A stretch of DNA of 64,000 bases. It comes from Rotaria sordida (Eukaryota; Rotifera; Eurotatoria; Philodinida; Philodinidae). Positions 24,799 through 36,977 of this stretch are shown here, one piece after another (position 1 is the first letter of the stretch; each line of letters opens with the position of its first letter). Position numbers and translations under genes: made by a program. The stretch is taken from positions 1 through 64,000 of the forward strand of contig CAJNOL010000706.1 in assembly GCA_905250125.1 (NCBI GenBank), read 5' to 3'. Under the pieces are notes generated by a model. The model had not been told where the DNA came from and ran no database searches. It saw only the letters and a program-made list of their open reading frames with translations.

Positions 24799-27700
24799 AT
24801 GACCATGTCAGTAGTAACTTGGTTAAAGCAACGCTGGCGTTTGCTATTAATTATTCTAACACCATTGATCCTACTTCCACTACCTATTATTATCAATAAT
24901 TCCGTATGTTAATTAGTGTGTGTTATTCAACCTAAACTATGTCTACACTTCTGCTTTTTTTTTTATAGCAAGGGCGATGTGGTTATATTGTGGTCATTCT
25001 CTCTGTGTACTGGATTTCGGAAGCAATACCTTTAGCAGTTACTTCATTATTACCACTTATCCTCTTTCCGATGGTAAACTAAACGTGTTCAGCAAAATCT
25101 TTATAGCTAGTATTTAAATGTGAAACAGGATTATATTATTTTAATTGTAATGAAGAAATCTTGCTTAATCTATCTGAGTCTTTAACAGTACTTTCAAAGT
25201 ATCATGTCGAGATGTTTTCCATGTTGTTTAGGGCTGAACAGCAGTAACTCACTAAAAGTCATGTTTCATAAAAGCAGAATATCTTAATCGATTTGCAATA
25301 TTGGCATTTTTCCTCTAGGCTGGTGTTCTAACTGCGGAGAACGTGGCACCTCACTATTTCAATGACATCATTGTGCTTTTTTTTGGTAGTTTGGCATTTG
25401 GTTGTGCTGTCGAAACGGTCAACCTTCATCATCGTATTGCTCTATTGGTATTGAGTTGGGTTGGCACGACACCTAAATGGTATAGGATAGTTTGATTAAT
25501 TCATTCAGCGATGATCAACTGACAGGTTTCGGAGACTGTTCCTAAAAGCAAACTATATTTTTCATATTCTGTTGATTTCTTATTCTCGAATTTTTCAAGT
25601 TCACTCGACCCTTAGATATTGAATTCTTCTAATGAATAATTAGGATCATGGCTGGTATGATGGGAACAACGGCGTTTCTTTCAATGTGGATGAACAATAC
25701 TGCATCGACATCAATTATGTTGCCTGTAGTATTAGCTATTGTTCATGAACTCGATGTTTTCAGCGAAAATTCTCTCGATAGCCAACAAGACAATATACAG
25801 ACAACAGTTAATATAAATGGTAGTAGGACACTCAATAGTTATTTATCGTTCTCTTTGTATGTAACCGTGTTTAGGTGCATTTGATTCCACAAATACGGAA
25901 GGACCTGATGAAAATAAAACTGGCCAGATCGCTCATACTACTCAAAACATCGAACTAGTGTAGATATACGAAATTAAACATTCTCGTAATGTATGGCTTT
26001 CTTTTCTGTTCATAGAAAACCAGAGACATCTGTAGTAGTAAATACTCGCTTGAAATTACTATGCTGTAAACGACAAAAAGTTGAACATAGCAATACGTAC
26101 AAGAAACAACATGATGAACTGAAGAAAGGTGATTCTCTTCCTAACTCCTGACTTAGTGTGTTGTCTCTACTTCGATGCACATTTCTATCTAGGGTTTCTT
26201 CTTGCCATAGCCTATTCATCATCTATTGGCGGACTATCCAGTTTAGTTGGTACTGCACCCAATATTTATCTCAAAGGTTTCGTAGACAGGTAAATCAAGA
26301 GAATCGAAATAATAATTGATTATGCTTCATGTAACATAGTGAATACAATGGTACTGGTTTTCGCGTAAACTTCCTCAATTTTCTACTCTTTGCTCTACCG
26401 ACTGGAATATTAATGCTTGTAGTCTGTTGGATATGGTTACAGCTGTGCTATAACAAAAAAGAGTACGTGTCTATAATTTGTGATATTGTATATTCTGTCT
26501 GATTGAAAAAAAAAACATTGACTCATCTTATTATTTATAGACTCTTTCAATGTCACTATTCTGCTGAAAGACACAAAGCTCAGATTAAATTGAAGGCAAT
26601 ATTAACGAAACAGTATAAAGATCTTGGACGACCAAAGTGAATCATTCGAAAAAAAAGAAGAGTTTCTACGTACACATGTTTCTATTCTACTTTTTAGATG
26701 GAGTGAACTCGTAGTAGCTGGTATATTCGTTCTGTTGATTGTTCTATGGATAACAAGAGAGTTTTCCAGTAGAACAGGATGGAGTATGATATTTCAGCGT
26801 AAGTATGTACCTCATTCTTTTTGCAAAGAAAATCAAATTTAAGAAGACCATGATTTTTTTTTGTCTAGACACATTAGTGATGGTACTGTAGCTATTTTCT
26901 GTGGAATACTTCCATTAATTTTACCAGCCAGCAATCCATTTAATCGTAGGATATTTTTACGGTTGTTAATTAAAATATATGTATACTGATGAATGCTTTC
27001 CTTCGTAAGGACGACATGATTGGAAATACGAGCCAATTGTCAAATGGAATGATTTGGCACATCATGTTTCATGGGGTGCACTAATCCTACTTGGTGCTGG
27101 TCTTGCGTTAGCCTCTGCGTTTCAAGTACGTTGAAGTAAAGACAATCGTATAATATGCATATGCCATTGAATTTTAAGAAATCAAAATTATCGGATAGTG
27201 TGGCGCAAGCCCTTGGTTTTGTGTCCCATATACCGCGAGCTGCTGCTATTATGATCATAGTTGTGATTAGCGGCTTCTTCACCGAAGTGACATCGAATAC
27301 AAGCACGGCAACCATCTTTTTCCCCGTACTCAATTCTGTGGTAGGTGACATACTCACTTATTCCTGCCAAATTAATGTGGACTTTGAAATTAAAATATAT
27401 TTTCTATCAAAAACTATGCGTATCAGAGCCAGTTTTTTTCAAATACCAAAATATTAGCCTTTTTTAACCTAGTTGAGGGCATTGATATTAAATTTTTTCT
27501 ATTCGCACACTATATTTAAATGATAGGCAACTTCGTCTGGCATACATCCAGCTTTTCTCCTCCTTCCATGCACATTGGCTGTCTCTCTTGCATTTATGTT
27601 GCCCATAGGTGAGTATTGACATGAGATGCTATAAGACAATGTTCAGTCTTTATTTCATACAGCTACACCACCAAATTCCATCGTTTTTGCTAGCGGTGCA

Positions 27701-27927
27701 CTTCGAGTCATCGATATGGTAAGTTTGATATTGTTTTCAATCGCATATTCAACTCGATTGAAAATCTCTAGATCAAAACTGGCATAGTAATGAATCTTGT
27801 TGGCTTTTTGGTCATCTTTTTGGCTGCCAATACTTGGATGCCAAAAATATTCGACATAAACGACCAGACAACGACAGTTTTCTTCAATACGAGCTCATTC
27901 GTTCAGAATCCTACTCCCAGTATTTAG
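24799..27927 (+). CDS. SLC13-type sodium/carboxylate cotransporter
   Basis: Sixteen exons with consistent phases give 604 residues: 24799-24903, 24969-25073, 25319-25479, 25644-25819, 25875-25959, 26016-26128, 26193-26289, 26340-26462, 26541-26636, 26698-26802, 26869-26945, 27010-27125, 27179-27340, 27527-27608, 27663-27718 and 27772-27927. Family landmarks appear in order: YWISEAIPLAVTSLLPL, FLSMWMNNTASTSIMLP, AYSSSIGGLSSLVGTAPN and FTEVTSNTSTATIFFP. The last is the sodium:sulphate/dicarboxylate symporter signature. FMLPIGATPPNSIVF follows near the C-terminus. About eleven or twelve membrane segments are expected, with two conserved SNT/NNT sodium and substrate motifs. It should import di- or tricarboxylates with sodium across the plasma membrane; the exact substrate cannot be read. 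Length and many introns fit an animal gene, and it appears intact. Confidence 0.9.
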
Positions 27928-28685
27928 TTCTACCGTTAGGTAGTGGTATATATTCTTCGCTTTACTGCTTTTATTGTTCTCTTTCTTTCGTAAACTTATA
28001 TATTATTCTCGTTCATGGATTATTTCTTTCATTCTCTTCGTTGGACTTCTTGTTATTCATCATCTATGGGATTTTCCAACCTATGGATCTTTCCCTTCGT
28101 TATGCCTAGATATAGGTATCATTAGATTTTGAATAAAGGAGAAGGAGAACGAAGATTACACCTAATATCTACCTCCATAAAATAGACTACATGTAAACTG
28201 CATATTAACTTGTGATATATATTGACTTTCATTTCGCGATAAAACTATGTCTTTATTTGTTTTGATAGATCAGAAAAGAATATGAAGACTTCATCAGACA
28301 ATATAAAAAAAACTAGTAGAAATGGGTGTCAATGTGGATGTGGAGAAAGGAAATATCCATACCCATAGCCTCAAACAACTAAACTGTTCGATTAAAAAGA
28401 ACAATCGCAACAAATCCGATTGATTCGGTGTTTCCATTTTATCTGACAGAATTATCGAGATCACTTGGTCGAACCAAATAACGACACACAAGATCAAAAT
28501 GAGATTTAAGTACCGATTCGGACTTAATTGAATAATTATTATAGTTTAATATAACATTATCTAAATAGCCATTCATGTTATGAAACGATTATAGAATTTA
28601 ATGAGTCCATAAATAATCAATGGTTATATGGAACATTTCGATCGGAAACTGATCAAGAAAGAAAAGCATGATTATCTAGAGAGTA
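27928..28685. other. Intergenic with telomere-like scrap
   Basis: No gene is seen. Around 28318-28375 is a degenerate tract (TGGGTGTCAATGTGGATGTGG, then CATACCCATAGCCTCAAAC) resembling a tiny, decayed G-strand/C-strand telomere-like pair. It is followed by an A-rich word with AACTAAACTG. Confidence 0.4.
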
Positions 28686-28693
28686 GGAGGCAT

Positions 28694-30601
28694 CAGAGAT
28701 GTGCGGTCCACGGGGTTCACCCCGCGGGTCCCGCGGGGCCACGTGGCGACGGGCGGGCGGGGAAGAAAAATTTAATTAAACGCGGGATTAACGGGGCGCG
28801 GGTATTTTCCGGCACACGGGCGGGCGGGGCGGGGAATAATTTTTTTAAATGACACGGGTCTCGGGCGGAGCGGGTATGAAATACACGGGTTCGGGCGGAT
28901 AAACATTTTTTTCGGGTGTGACGAAAGATCGTCAAAACTTATCACGGGATGTCCTTAGTATAAGTATGTAGTACAAAGTACATATTGATTGGTTCATTAC
29001 TTTCATCCTATTATGTACAAGATTGTCTACCATTTGTTTGTTTCTTTCTTTATCGTCTGTCGTACGCAACTTCTACTATCAATTTATATTAAGTGAATAA
29101 CTGGACTAAAACTTATTTTATATTTAGAATTATCGTTTGAATTTTTTTGCGAATTACTACTTAGGTCTGACCAAAAGTTCTGACAACATTATATAAAAAT
29201 ATAAAGATAAGGAGGTATCTTTAATTTTATTTTATCAAATTTTGAGGACAGTTGCCATGATTATTTATACCAAGTTTGATCCTTTCCAACGATTAGTTAA
29301 AAGTTTTTTGAAGTTTTTTCGAAAAAATTTTTAGGTATCATGGATACCGCATGAGCTAATCATATTTCATTTATTGTGAAAAGTTAGCAAAATGTTGTTC
29401 GATCATATCAGTTGCATTCTAATACTGCTAGTGATGAGATATAGACTCATTTTAGATACGTTAGTCATAAGTTATCCGATGCTGGCTGGCTTATTGAAGA
29501 TGCATCGTCAAAGACTATTGTTCATGAATGAAGATTTCAGAAAATGCTTTGTTTGGTATATTCTTTAAATCAAATACTCCTGAATGTAGATAAAGGCAAG
29601 ACTGTAAGTCACAAGTATTATGCTGAAAACTCTCCAAAACATTTTAATAATGAAATATAGAAACAAACAGAGACATCAGGTTCAAAATGTACAAAATTGT
29701 TTGACAGGCATCGTTGACCTCATACTCATCTAATGTTATTAATTGCATGACAGAAGAAGGCATCAATATAATATCATATCTATCATATTCGCCAGGCCTG
29801 ATACTATGTGACTTTTCGCTAACTAATTCTATTAAATGTAGTTTAACTGATTAAATAAATGAAACAGGATAAGCTCATGCGATATCTAAGATATCTAAAA
29901 ATTTTTTCGAAAAAAACTTTTAACAAATTGTTAGAAAGGATTGAACTTGGTATAAATAATAATGGCAACTATCCTCAACATTTGATAAAATAAAATTAAA
30001 AATATCTCCTTATCTTTATATTTTTATATAATGTTGCCAGAACTTTTGGTCAGACCTAGGTATGATCGAATTACATGATATATCTCCTGATGAATCACTT
30101 GATAGGACAGCTTCGTCGAATACTAATCGTTCATCTACAATTATTTCTTCATCTCTCAGTCATTGCTCATCGAGTAATATTAAATGTAATTCGTCAAATA
30201 TAAAAATGTTTTTAAAAGAACAACCAGAAAAATACGTTTTTGTCGACTATCACAAAGTGAATCATTCCAAACCATCTCATATAGACTTGAGTTTTGTTTT
30301 TGTAAAAAACGATTATTCATAAAAGGAATGCACCATTAAAAATAAAGTATTTGGTAAATAAAAAATTTCTTCGGGCTACACGAGGACGGGTCGGGGCCCG
30401 TCACAAAAATGGCGGGTCGGGCGGGCCGGTCCAAGAAGCTGCCTGTGCGGGGTACGGGCGGAACGGGTATAGATTTGCCGGGGCACAGGCGGAGCGGGGA
30501 TTCTCAGAAAGAATATCCACGAGGTTCGGACGGGACGGGTTTGTGAATTTTACGGGGCGGGCCCCGCGGGGCATGGAAAATCAATGCCCCGCGCATCTCT
30601 G
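28694..30601. mobile_element. hAT-type DNA transposon, non-autonomous, with nested insertion
   Basis: The ends are inverted repeats CAGAGATGTGCGG (28694) and its complement with one mismatch ending at 30601. The element is flanked by a perfect 8-base target duplication, GGAGGCAT, at 28686-28693 and 30602-30609. An 8-base duplication and CAGAGATG-type ends are diagnostic of the hAT superfamily. Both subterminal regions (about 28.70-28.93 and 30.36-30.60 kb) are strikingly GC-rich, full of CGGGCGGG-like words, in an AT-rich window. The AT-rich interior shows no hAT transposase and is interrupted by a mariner element. The short open frames in the GC-rich ends are not genes. Confidence 0.88.
29164..30056. 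mobile_element. Tc1/mariner-type DNA transposon nested in hAT element
   Basis: An 893-base element bounded by TA dinucleotides (29162-29163 and 30057-30058). Its long, nearly identical inverted repeats start GGTCTGACCAAAAGTTCTG: left 29164 to about 29339, right about 29890 to 30056, each about 170 bases. The interior plus strand holds a decayed transposase remnant. YSPGLILCDF at about 29785-29820 matches the mariner YSPDLAPCDF region around the third catalytic Asp. Upstream, DRHR*PHTH corresponds to DNARPHT, with an internal stop and a different frame. The transposase is clearly inactive. The high similarity of the inverted repeats suggests a fairly recent insertion. Confidence 0.88.
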
Positions 30602-30609
30602 GGAGGCAT

Positions 30610-32167
30610 ATGCCTATCTGGTTGTTGATACTACCTGTACCTCTACACTCATCCTCTTGAGATTGACATAGCTAATGTATTGTGAATGATGCAAATAGTT
30701 CTTTCAAACCATTTAACCAACGAATTGAATGTATATTCAAAAACTTTTCTCTTCTGCTTTTATTGATTACTGCGAAAACGATATTACGAACTCCGTTATG
30801 ATTCACTATCACAGTATGGTTCTTTTTCCATTATATAGAGATATTCATGTATCGAGACTCAACTTGTTAACACATAGGACGAAAATATACGAGTCGTATT
30901 CAATATATATGCGATCGTGTTTGTTTTTGTTAGTTTGGGTGACAGTCGAAGATTGTTTCATAGAGCATGTCAAAGAATGAAATCATTTTTGATAGCGGAC
31001 GTGAAAAATAGTTGAATTTGGATGCCTGACACAAAACAGAAACATAATGTATTTCGGCCTTTTCGACTTTGAAAGAGACCTATTTCATCAATGCTAAACG
31101 ATGTACTTTCAGGATTGGCCGTAGTTATCAAAGGCTTATACAAATTGATGGTTACCTCCAGAAAAATCTGGCAATGTAACTAAATAATTGAGCACATGTT
31201 CAATTTTCACATATTGAACACGAGTTTTTGCAAGAAAGTCAACAATTTAGTGCATAAAGAGCCTCAATTGTGCACTTTAGTTATCGAACACGAATTTCAA
31301 TATTTAAACTAACTAGCCCTGAAAATTTCCTCCATATTCATCACAATAATATCATTGATAAAGTTTGTTGTAATTTCTTCTTTCTATTCACTTATGTGAC
31401 AAATAAAAATTACCTTGGAACATACTAAACATATAGTTTTTATATTTGACAACAGGTAAAATTGTCTTTAGTGGGATCAACAATAGCATTTCATAGTAGT
31501 ATTTATTTACATTATCTGTATATGAAAAAAAATTTTCACTAACTAAAAACTTAGTGCATGTAAATGAACTAAAGCGGAACTATTTCAAATTTTTATTACA
31601 ACGTTATTGATGATCTACTTTGTAGATGAAACAAATTAGATATTCTTATCGTTCATCTCTTGATAATCGGAAAGGTTATCTAGGTTTTTTTTTCTATTTG
31701 ATTATCCAACAAGTAATTGTTCGACTAATGATTAATTGTTTTATTTTGGAGATTCTTGTTATTTTATTAGGATTAAATATGCATGTTTTCTCATATTATA
31801 AAAGTCACATAAACTGAATTGTATTTACTTGTTTTCAATCAAATAGAAATCTTTTATCTTTTTTGTTTTTACTAAAAGCATCCTATAAAGATAAACTTGT
31901 ACAATCACTCAGAAATGAATGAATTAATTTATCAAAAATCATATCGTTTAAATTGACAAATGTTGTCTAATTTTTATTCATGTAGCTGTGATAATATATT
32001 TAGATTGTTAATAGGAATTCATTAGTGAAGAAATAGAATGAAAATCAAAGATTGACTTTCATCTTGTTTTGACAATAAATTTCTTATTTTATTATGCACT
32101 TGATTCAAGGCAAAAAATAAACTACAAATCATAGATATTGATCAATCCTGATTTAATGTCTTTGTAA
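30610..32167. other. Gene-free stretch at the accessory/core boundary
   Basis: About 1.55 kb of AT-rich sequence with no supportable gene. Near 31185-31300 are diverged inverted and direct copies of a word like TTGAACACGAGTTT, perhaps an old short element. The short frames at 30729-30980 and 31626-31817 have no recognisable content. Confidence 0.5.
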
Positions 32168-35100
32168 TTATGGATACTCTTTACCATCTAGAGATCTTTC
32201 TAGATTAGTTGATTTTGAACGAACAGAATTAAGACGACTTGCTCGACTCAAACTAGCCGATTTTGTTGACTAAAATAGAAGAAGAAAATTAATGAGTTGT
32301 TTTGTTTTGATTTTTTTTTCTTTAATAATGATCAAGCGAGAAATATTATGGTGCATTCGATTTTATGTGTCAAAGAATGAAATAAGAAATGTGTATATCA
32401 GTGTAAATAAGTGCATAACTAAAGGTTAATATCTTCTAACCGGTCTCAATGAATCGAGTCCCATTGTTGAATAAACATACGTGTCATGTGCATTGATAGC
32501 ACCTGATCGAAGTTTATCAAATAATCTATTGAGTTTTCGATTTAAATCTTCAATTTCTTTTTTTCTTGGATCAATTTCTTCTTGATCAACATTTAATGAA
32601 TGTTTTGGTTTAAGTATACGTCGTTCAATTAATTGAATAATATCAAAACGACGAATTTGTTGAAGTCCATGTATAAGATCATCAACTTTAGCACGTGTAT
32701 GAAAACGTCGCCATTTATTTAATGCGTCGATTGCTTGATCCTAGATAAAATTTATATGATCAATAAATATAAATTAATATTTACTTGAAAAACATCTCCA
32801 CGTTGATATTTTTCATCAATATATTTTATATCTTTGGATATTTCTTCTTGACCACGTGTAGGATAAAATGGTAATTGCCAATAGAATCGATTCCAATCAC
32901 GACTAATATATTTTGATATAAGACGTATTGCTTTGGAAAGATCATCTTAAAGAAAGTAATATTTTTTTTTTGTTATTTATTTAAATTCAATTGTTGATAA
33001 GAATTTTCAAAAACAAAAAAGAGTCTGTACAATCGATTTTTTATTTTATTGGATCTAGACTTGCAGAATCAATATATTTAAGATTATTTTTTTTTTTGAT
33101 TGATAGGAAAGTAAATTCATACGAAGTTGTTATTCGAAAAGTAGCTATTCTTAATTCAGTATTCTCATCTCCGTCATGTTCCTCGAAGCTAAAACATTTA
33201 TTGCTAAGTAGATATGATTGTAGGCAAGCGATTGCCTACGATCATCTATCCATTAGTATATGTACTACATGGGACACTTCAAAAGTTTTTTCGCTAGGGT
33301 CTTCTAAAAGTCATAATTTGAGTCTGATTATTCTATTATAATATATATTGGCATATTAAGGATTGCATGCAAAATTTCAATTTTTCAGATCTTATGAATC
33401 GTTATATTTTCTCATTTCTTTCACAGTAGTCACATACTATTTTTCGATCTGAATTTAGACTTTCACACGAACAATTTCGCACTATGACTTTAGAAGAAAG
33501 TATAAGTTTTTATGATAATGAGAAAATTCAATATAGGATAAAACTATCTGTCTCACGAGGGTTCTGACCCAACTGACGTTCCTTATTCGTGAGTAAAAAA
33601 TAGAACATTTTGTGGAGTCTGATACTTACTGCGAGAGTTCAAATTCAGATCGAAAAATAGTATGTGTGACTACTGTGAAAGAAATGAGAAAATATAACGA
33701 TTGATAAGACCTGAAAGGCTGAAATTTTGCATACAATCCTAAATATTTCTATGTACTACACAATAACATGCATTTGCTGCTCTAATTTATTCTCGCTATA
33801 GATTTTCTGAACACGGACAATAGATTGATAGTAATACATGAGAAGAATTTTGTGTTATGTCAACCTTATGTCTAGAATAGAGATATGTGACTCTATCGAC
33901 CAATCAGATTCATTTTTAATCATACAATTCTTCAAAACTTGAAATTCACAACAATTGAAAGAGATTTTGAAATCATTTTATTTCTAATCTTACCATCTTC
34001 ATTTTCTCCGTAATGTTTTATATGAACTGGTAAATCATAAAAAATTTTTTGTGGTAAATCATTTGTTTTTCGACATTTATAAATATTACGTATAATATCA
34101 CGACAATTTTGTATACGATTAAAATAATTTTCTTTAAGAATTTTATCTTCTAATACTAATTGTATTTCATTTCCAAGTTTTTTATTTTCATGACGCATTT
34201 CTATTAATTCATCTTTACGTTGTTCAAAATAATTTATACGTGCTTGAAAAGAATCAATATTTGATTTTAATTTAGGTAATTCTCTGGATAATTGTTTTAT
34301 ATCTAATTGAAATTGTTCAATTACAACACGATTATCAATATCATCTTGTATTTCATGAGATAGTTGAAGATATTTTTTAAGTTGTTCTTCATATACTTCA
34401 TATGTTAAACGTTTTGAAATATATTCACGTTCTTTTATATTAAGACGTGTTTCAAATTCTTCATATTTTTTTTCATTGATCTCATTTTCTTGTTCAAGTT
34501 TATTTAATTGGAAACGATGTGATTCAGCCTTGGAAAAAGAAAATGCTTATTAATTATTTTCTTCTTTTTTCTTTTAAATTTTTATATAAATGCAATACCT
34601 TTCGTTCAATTTGACTTAATTGAGATTTATTAATTTCAAAAGCTTTTTTTGCTTCAAAATATTTTTCTTCAAGTAATTTAAGTGATCTAAACGAAATTTC
34701 CTTTTTTTTTTTTCGTTTTTTTTTTGTAAATCAAAAACTTACGTTTGAATAAAACCATTATATTTTGTATCTTCATTTAACCATGTACGAAGTGAATCTA
34801 AAGCTCGTCGTGCTTCATAATAACATTCAGGTAAAACAAATAAATATGAAAGTGATGTACAATCACAACGAAGAGCTAATTCTTGAGTTTCTTTTGATAA
34901 TGTTAAAAGTGAAACACCTTTTGTATCTTCAGCACGTTGTGACATTTCACGTAAAATTTTTAAAGATTTATTTACTTCATACATATGTAACCAACGAGAT
35001 TTTTCATAAGTATATGCTGTTTCAAGATATTCATCCTAAGTATTCAAAAAAAAAATAAAACGAGCAGTTTTTTTAAAATATTTATTACTTTGTAATATAA

Positions 35101-36390
35101 ATAATTATAAAATCGAAAATGAGATACTGAACTATATTATATTATAGGTTCTATTAAGATGTTTTCTGAAGTTTTTTTAATCAAATTTATAAAAAAAAGA
35201 AATGGTTTCTTTTAACATAAGAAAAAAGCAAAAACGTGGTTTTTTTGCGATGCAACTGCTTAAAAAATCAGCCAAGAATTTCGATTAGAATACTTATAAT
35301 TGCTGAATAGCTAAGTTTAAATATCTGAGGCTTGTGTAGTTCTGTAGATCGCCCATGAGCGATTCGGACGCACACCGGATAACTGATAATTCACTATAGT
35401 CAGTACGTTAGTTTTTCAACAGGTTGATTGAAAATCTTTAAAAAATCTTGTAATATACTATTCGCTGTATCTTCATCTCCTCTTTCTAAAGGTGATAATT
35501 GCAGGTCTCTATCTTGTTTCTATGAAAAGTTATTAGAAAAATTCCTATCCGCCTTTTTTTGTTTTTGAAATGAGTATTCGATTATTTACATTTCAAGGAA
35601 CCGAGTCTGACCATTCATTCATAGGAAATTTTAGCAGTAGACATAAAAAATTTGCAGAAAAATACATTAGTTTGATCTTTTTCATCCCTAGTGAACGTAC
35701 TGAGTTCTTAACAAGATACTCTGAACTTAGTTCATTCACTACGGCAGTTCAAGTCGATAGTGTATGTCATTCAAGAGAAAAATCATATGAAAACTATTCT
35801 ATTGGTTTTTAGTTTGTCTATAAACTTAGAGATTTTCTTTTTAGTAATTCGTAGAAATAAATCGGTAGACTTGACTATCAAGGATATGTCTATCATAGTT
35901 TGTATGTAAGAATAGAGTTCTTGTTCTATACTTCAGTACTCGTTGTTAGTTCAACTTTCAAATGATTATCTTTTCCATAATTGGTCTTTCTAATATTTAA
36001 TTCAATTGAAGAATTTTGTTTTTTTGTTTTCGAATTAAAACTATTTCATTGTCATTTTATTGATATTCTGATACTTACAAGTGATTTTTCTTTTCTTTTC
36101 TTTTGAATAATATCTTGTATATGTTCAATTTCATAAAATGAAAGAAAATATTGTTCCATTAAATTCATCAAATCAGTTATTTTATCTATTAATATTGGTA
36201 TTTTTGAATAAAATTGTTCTGTTGTTTTATCCAAAATTCTTTTCATTAATAATACACTTTCATTTGTTATAGGTCCATATAATGTACCTGTTTTTGCTTC
36301 ACTAAGTAATTCACGTATTGTTTTANNNNNNNNNNGTTCTGTTGTTTTCGACCATGATTTTGATGGATGGATATTTTTGATACTTTTCAT
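32168..36390 (-). CDS. Coiled-coil protein with C-terminal death domain
   Basis: Minus-strand exons are 36390-36079 (with a 10-N gap), 35035-34743, 34686-34599, 34528-33994, 32945-32785, 32740-32441 and 32269-32168, with consistent phases. A further in-phase exon at 35519-35421 is probable but has a weak donor (GTTGAA). The protein has about 600-630 residues. The N-terminal two thirds are helical and charged, with a long coiled coil through the 34686-33994 exons. The C-terminal part (LSKAIRLISKYISRDWNRFY, then ALNKWRRFHTRAKVDDLIH and RRFDIIQLIERR) fits a death domain, a helical bundle for homotypic protein interaction. The tail is Ser/Arg-rich. This looks like an animal scaffold or signalling adaptor; I cannot name an orthologue. 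One long intron (33993-32946) holds a fold-back repeat. Confidence 0.68.
33359..33740. mobile_element. Fold-back/MITE-like element in intron
   Basis: Two arms of about 105 bases, starting AGGATTGCATGCAAAATTTC at 33359 and ending in the complement at 33740, are inverted with roughly 10% mismatch. About 170 bases lie between them. No coding sequence is present and no clear target duplication is seen. It sits in the intron between two exons of the death-domain gene. Confidence 0.75.
36326..36335. other. Assembly gap (10 N)
   Basis: Ten Ns lie inside the first recognised exon of the coiled-coil/death-domain gene. The word GTTCTGTTGTTTT occurs on both sides of the missing part (about 36216 and 36336), suggesting a repeat-related assembly break. 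Confidence 0.98.
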
Positions 36391-36977
36391 ATGTTAAATT
36401 GAAATAAAATAAAATCTCATGAAATGATATATATATATACAAATATTTTTCTTTTTTTATTTAGTTTTATGTATCGATGTTGCCATAGTCGTACAAGAAA
36501 AAAATGCTTGTTGATTATATTTTTTTTTTTTTGCTAAATAGAATTGAGTTCACACTCGTGTTTGACAACGAATCATGTCGAGCAAATTGAAATATTTGTT
36601 GTTTATGTTTCGCACCGAATTACTCTTTTTTCTTTTTTTTTTTCTTCATCAAGTATAATGGAGAGTCATCCAAAGTAACAATCGAAAAGTGGTTGCTGTT
36701 ACTTTTCTTTTCTTTTTTGACTTTTCTTTAGTATAAAAAATTCAAGATTTGTCAAGCAAAAAAACAAAAAAAAAAAAAGATTAGAATATCCATTGATATA
36801 AATTATTCGTGAATATGAGCAATAAGAAAAGTAATGTTTTATTCCTTCTCGTTGTACGGGAAACAAAAACAAAAAAAACATTTATCCAGAACTGATATAA
36901 AAACAAAAAAAAAGAAACTTCTTAATTACAAATGCGAATGTTCATTAAAACAAAAAAACAAGGTCACCATTCAATGT
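36391..36977. other. Intergenic, low-complexity T- and A-runs
   Basis: The 3' flank of the KIAA2013-like gene and the 5' flank of the death-domain gene, both on the minus strand. It is full of poly-T and poly-A runs, with no gene. Confidence 0.55.

Noticed and set aside
28628-28935. Gly/Arg/Pro-rich open frames on both strands
   Set aside because: They come from the GC-rich subterminal array of the hAT element, not from a gene.
30351-30671. Gly/Arg-rich plus-strand open frame
   Set aside because: Lies across the other GC-rich end of the hAT element and its target duplication.
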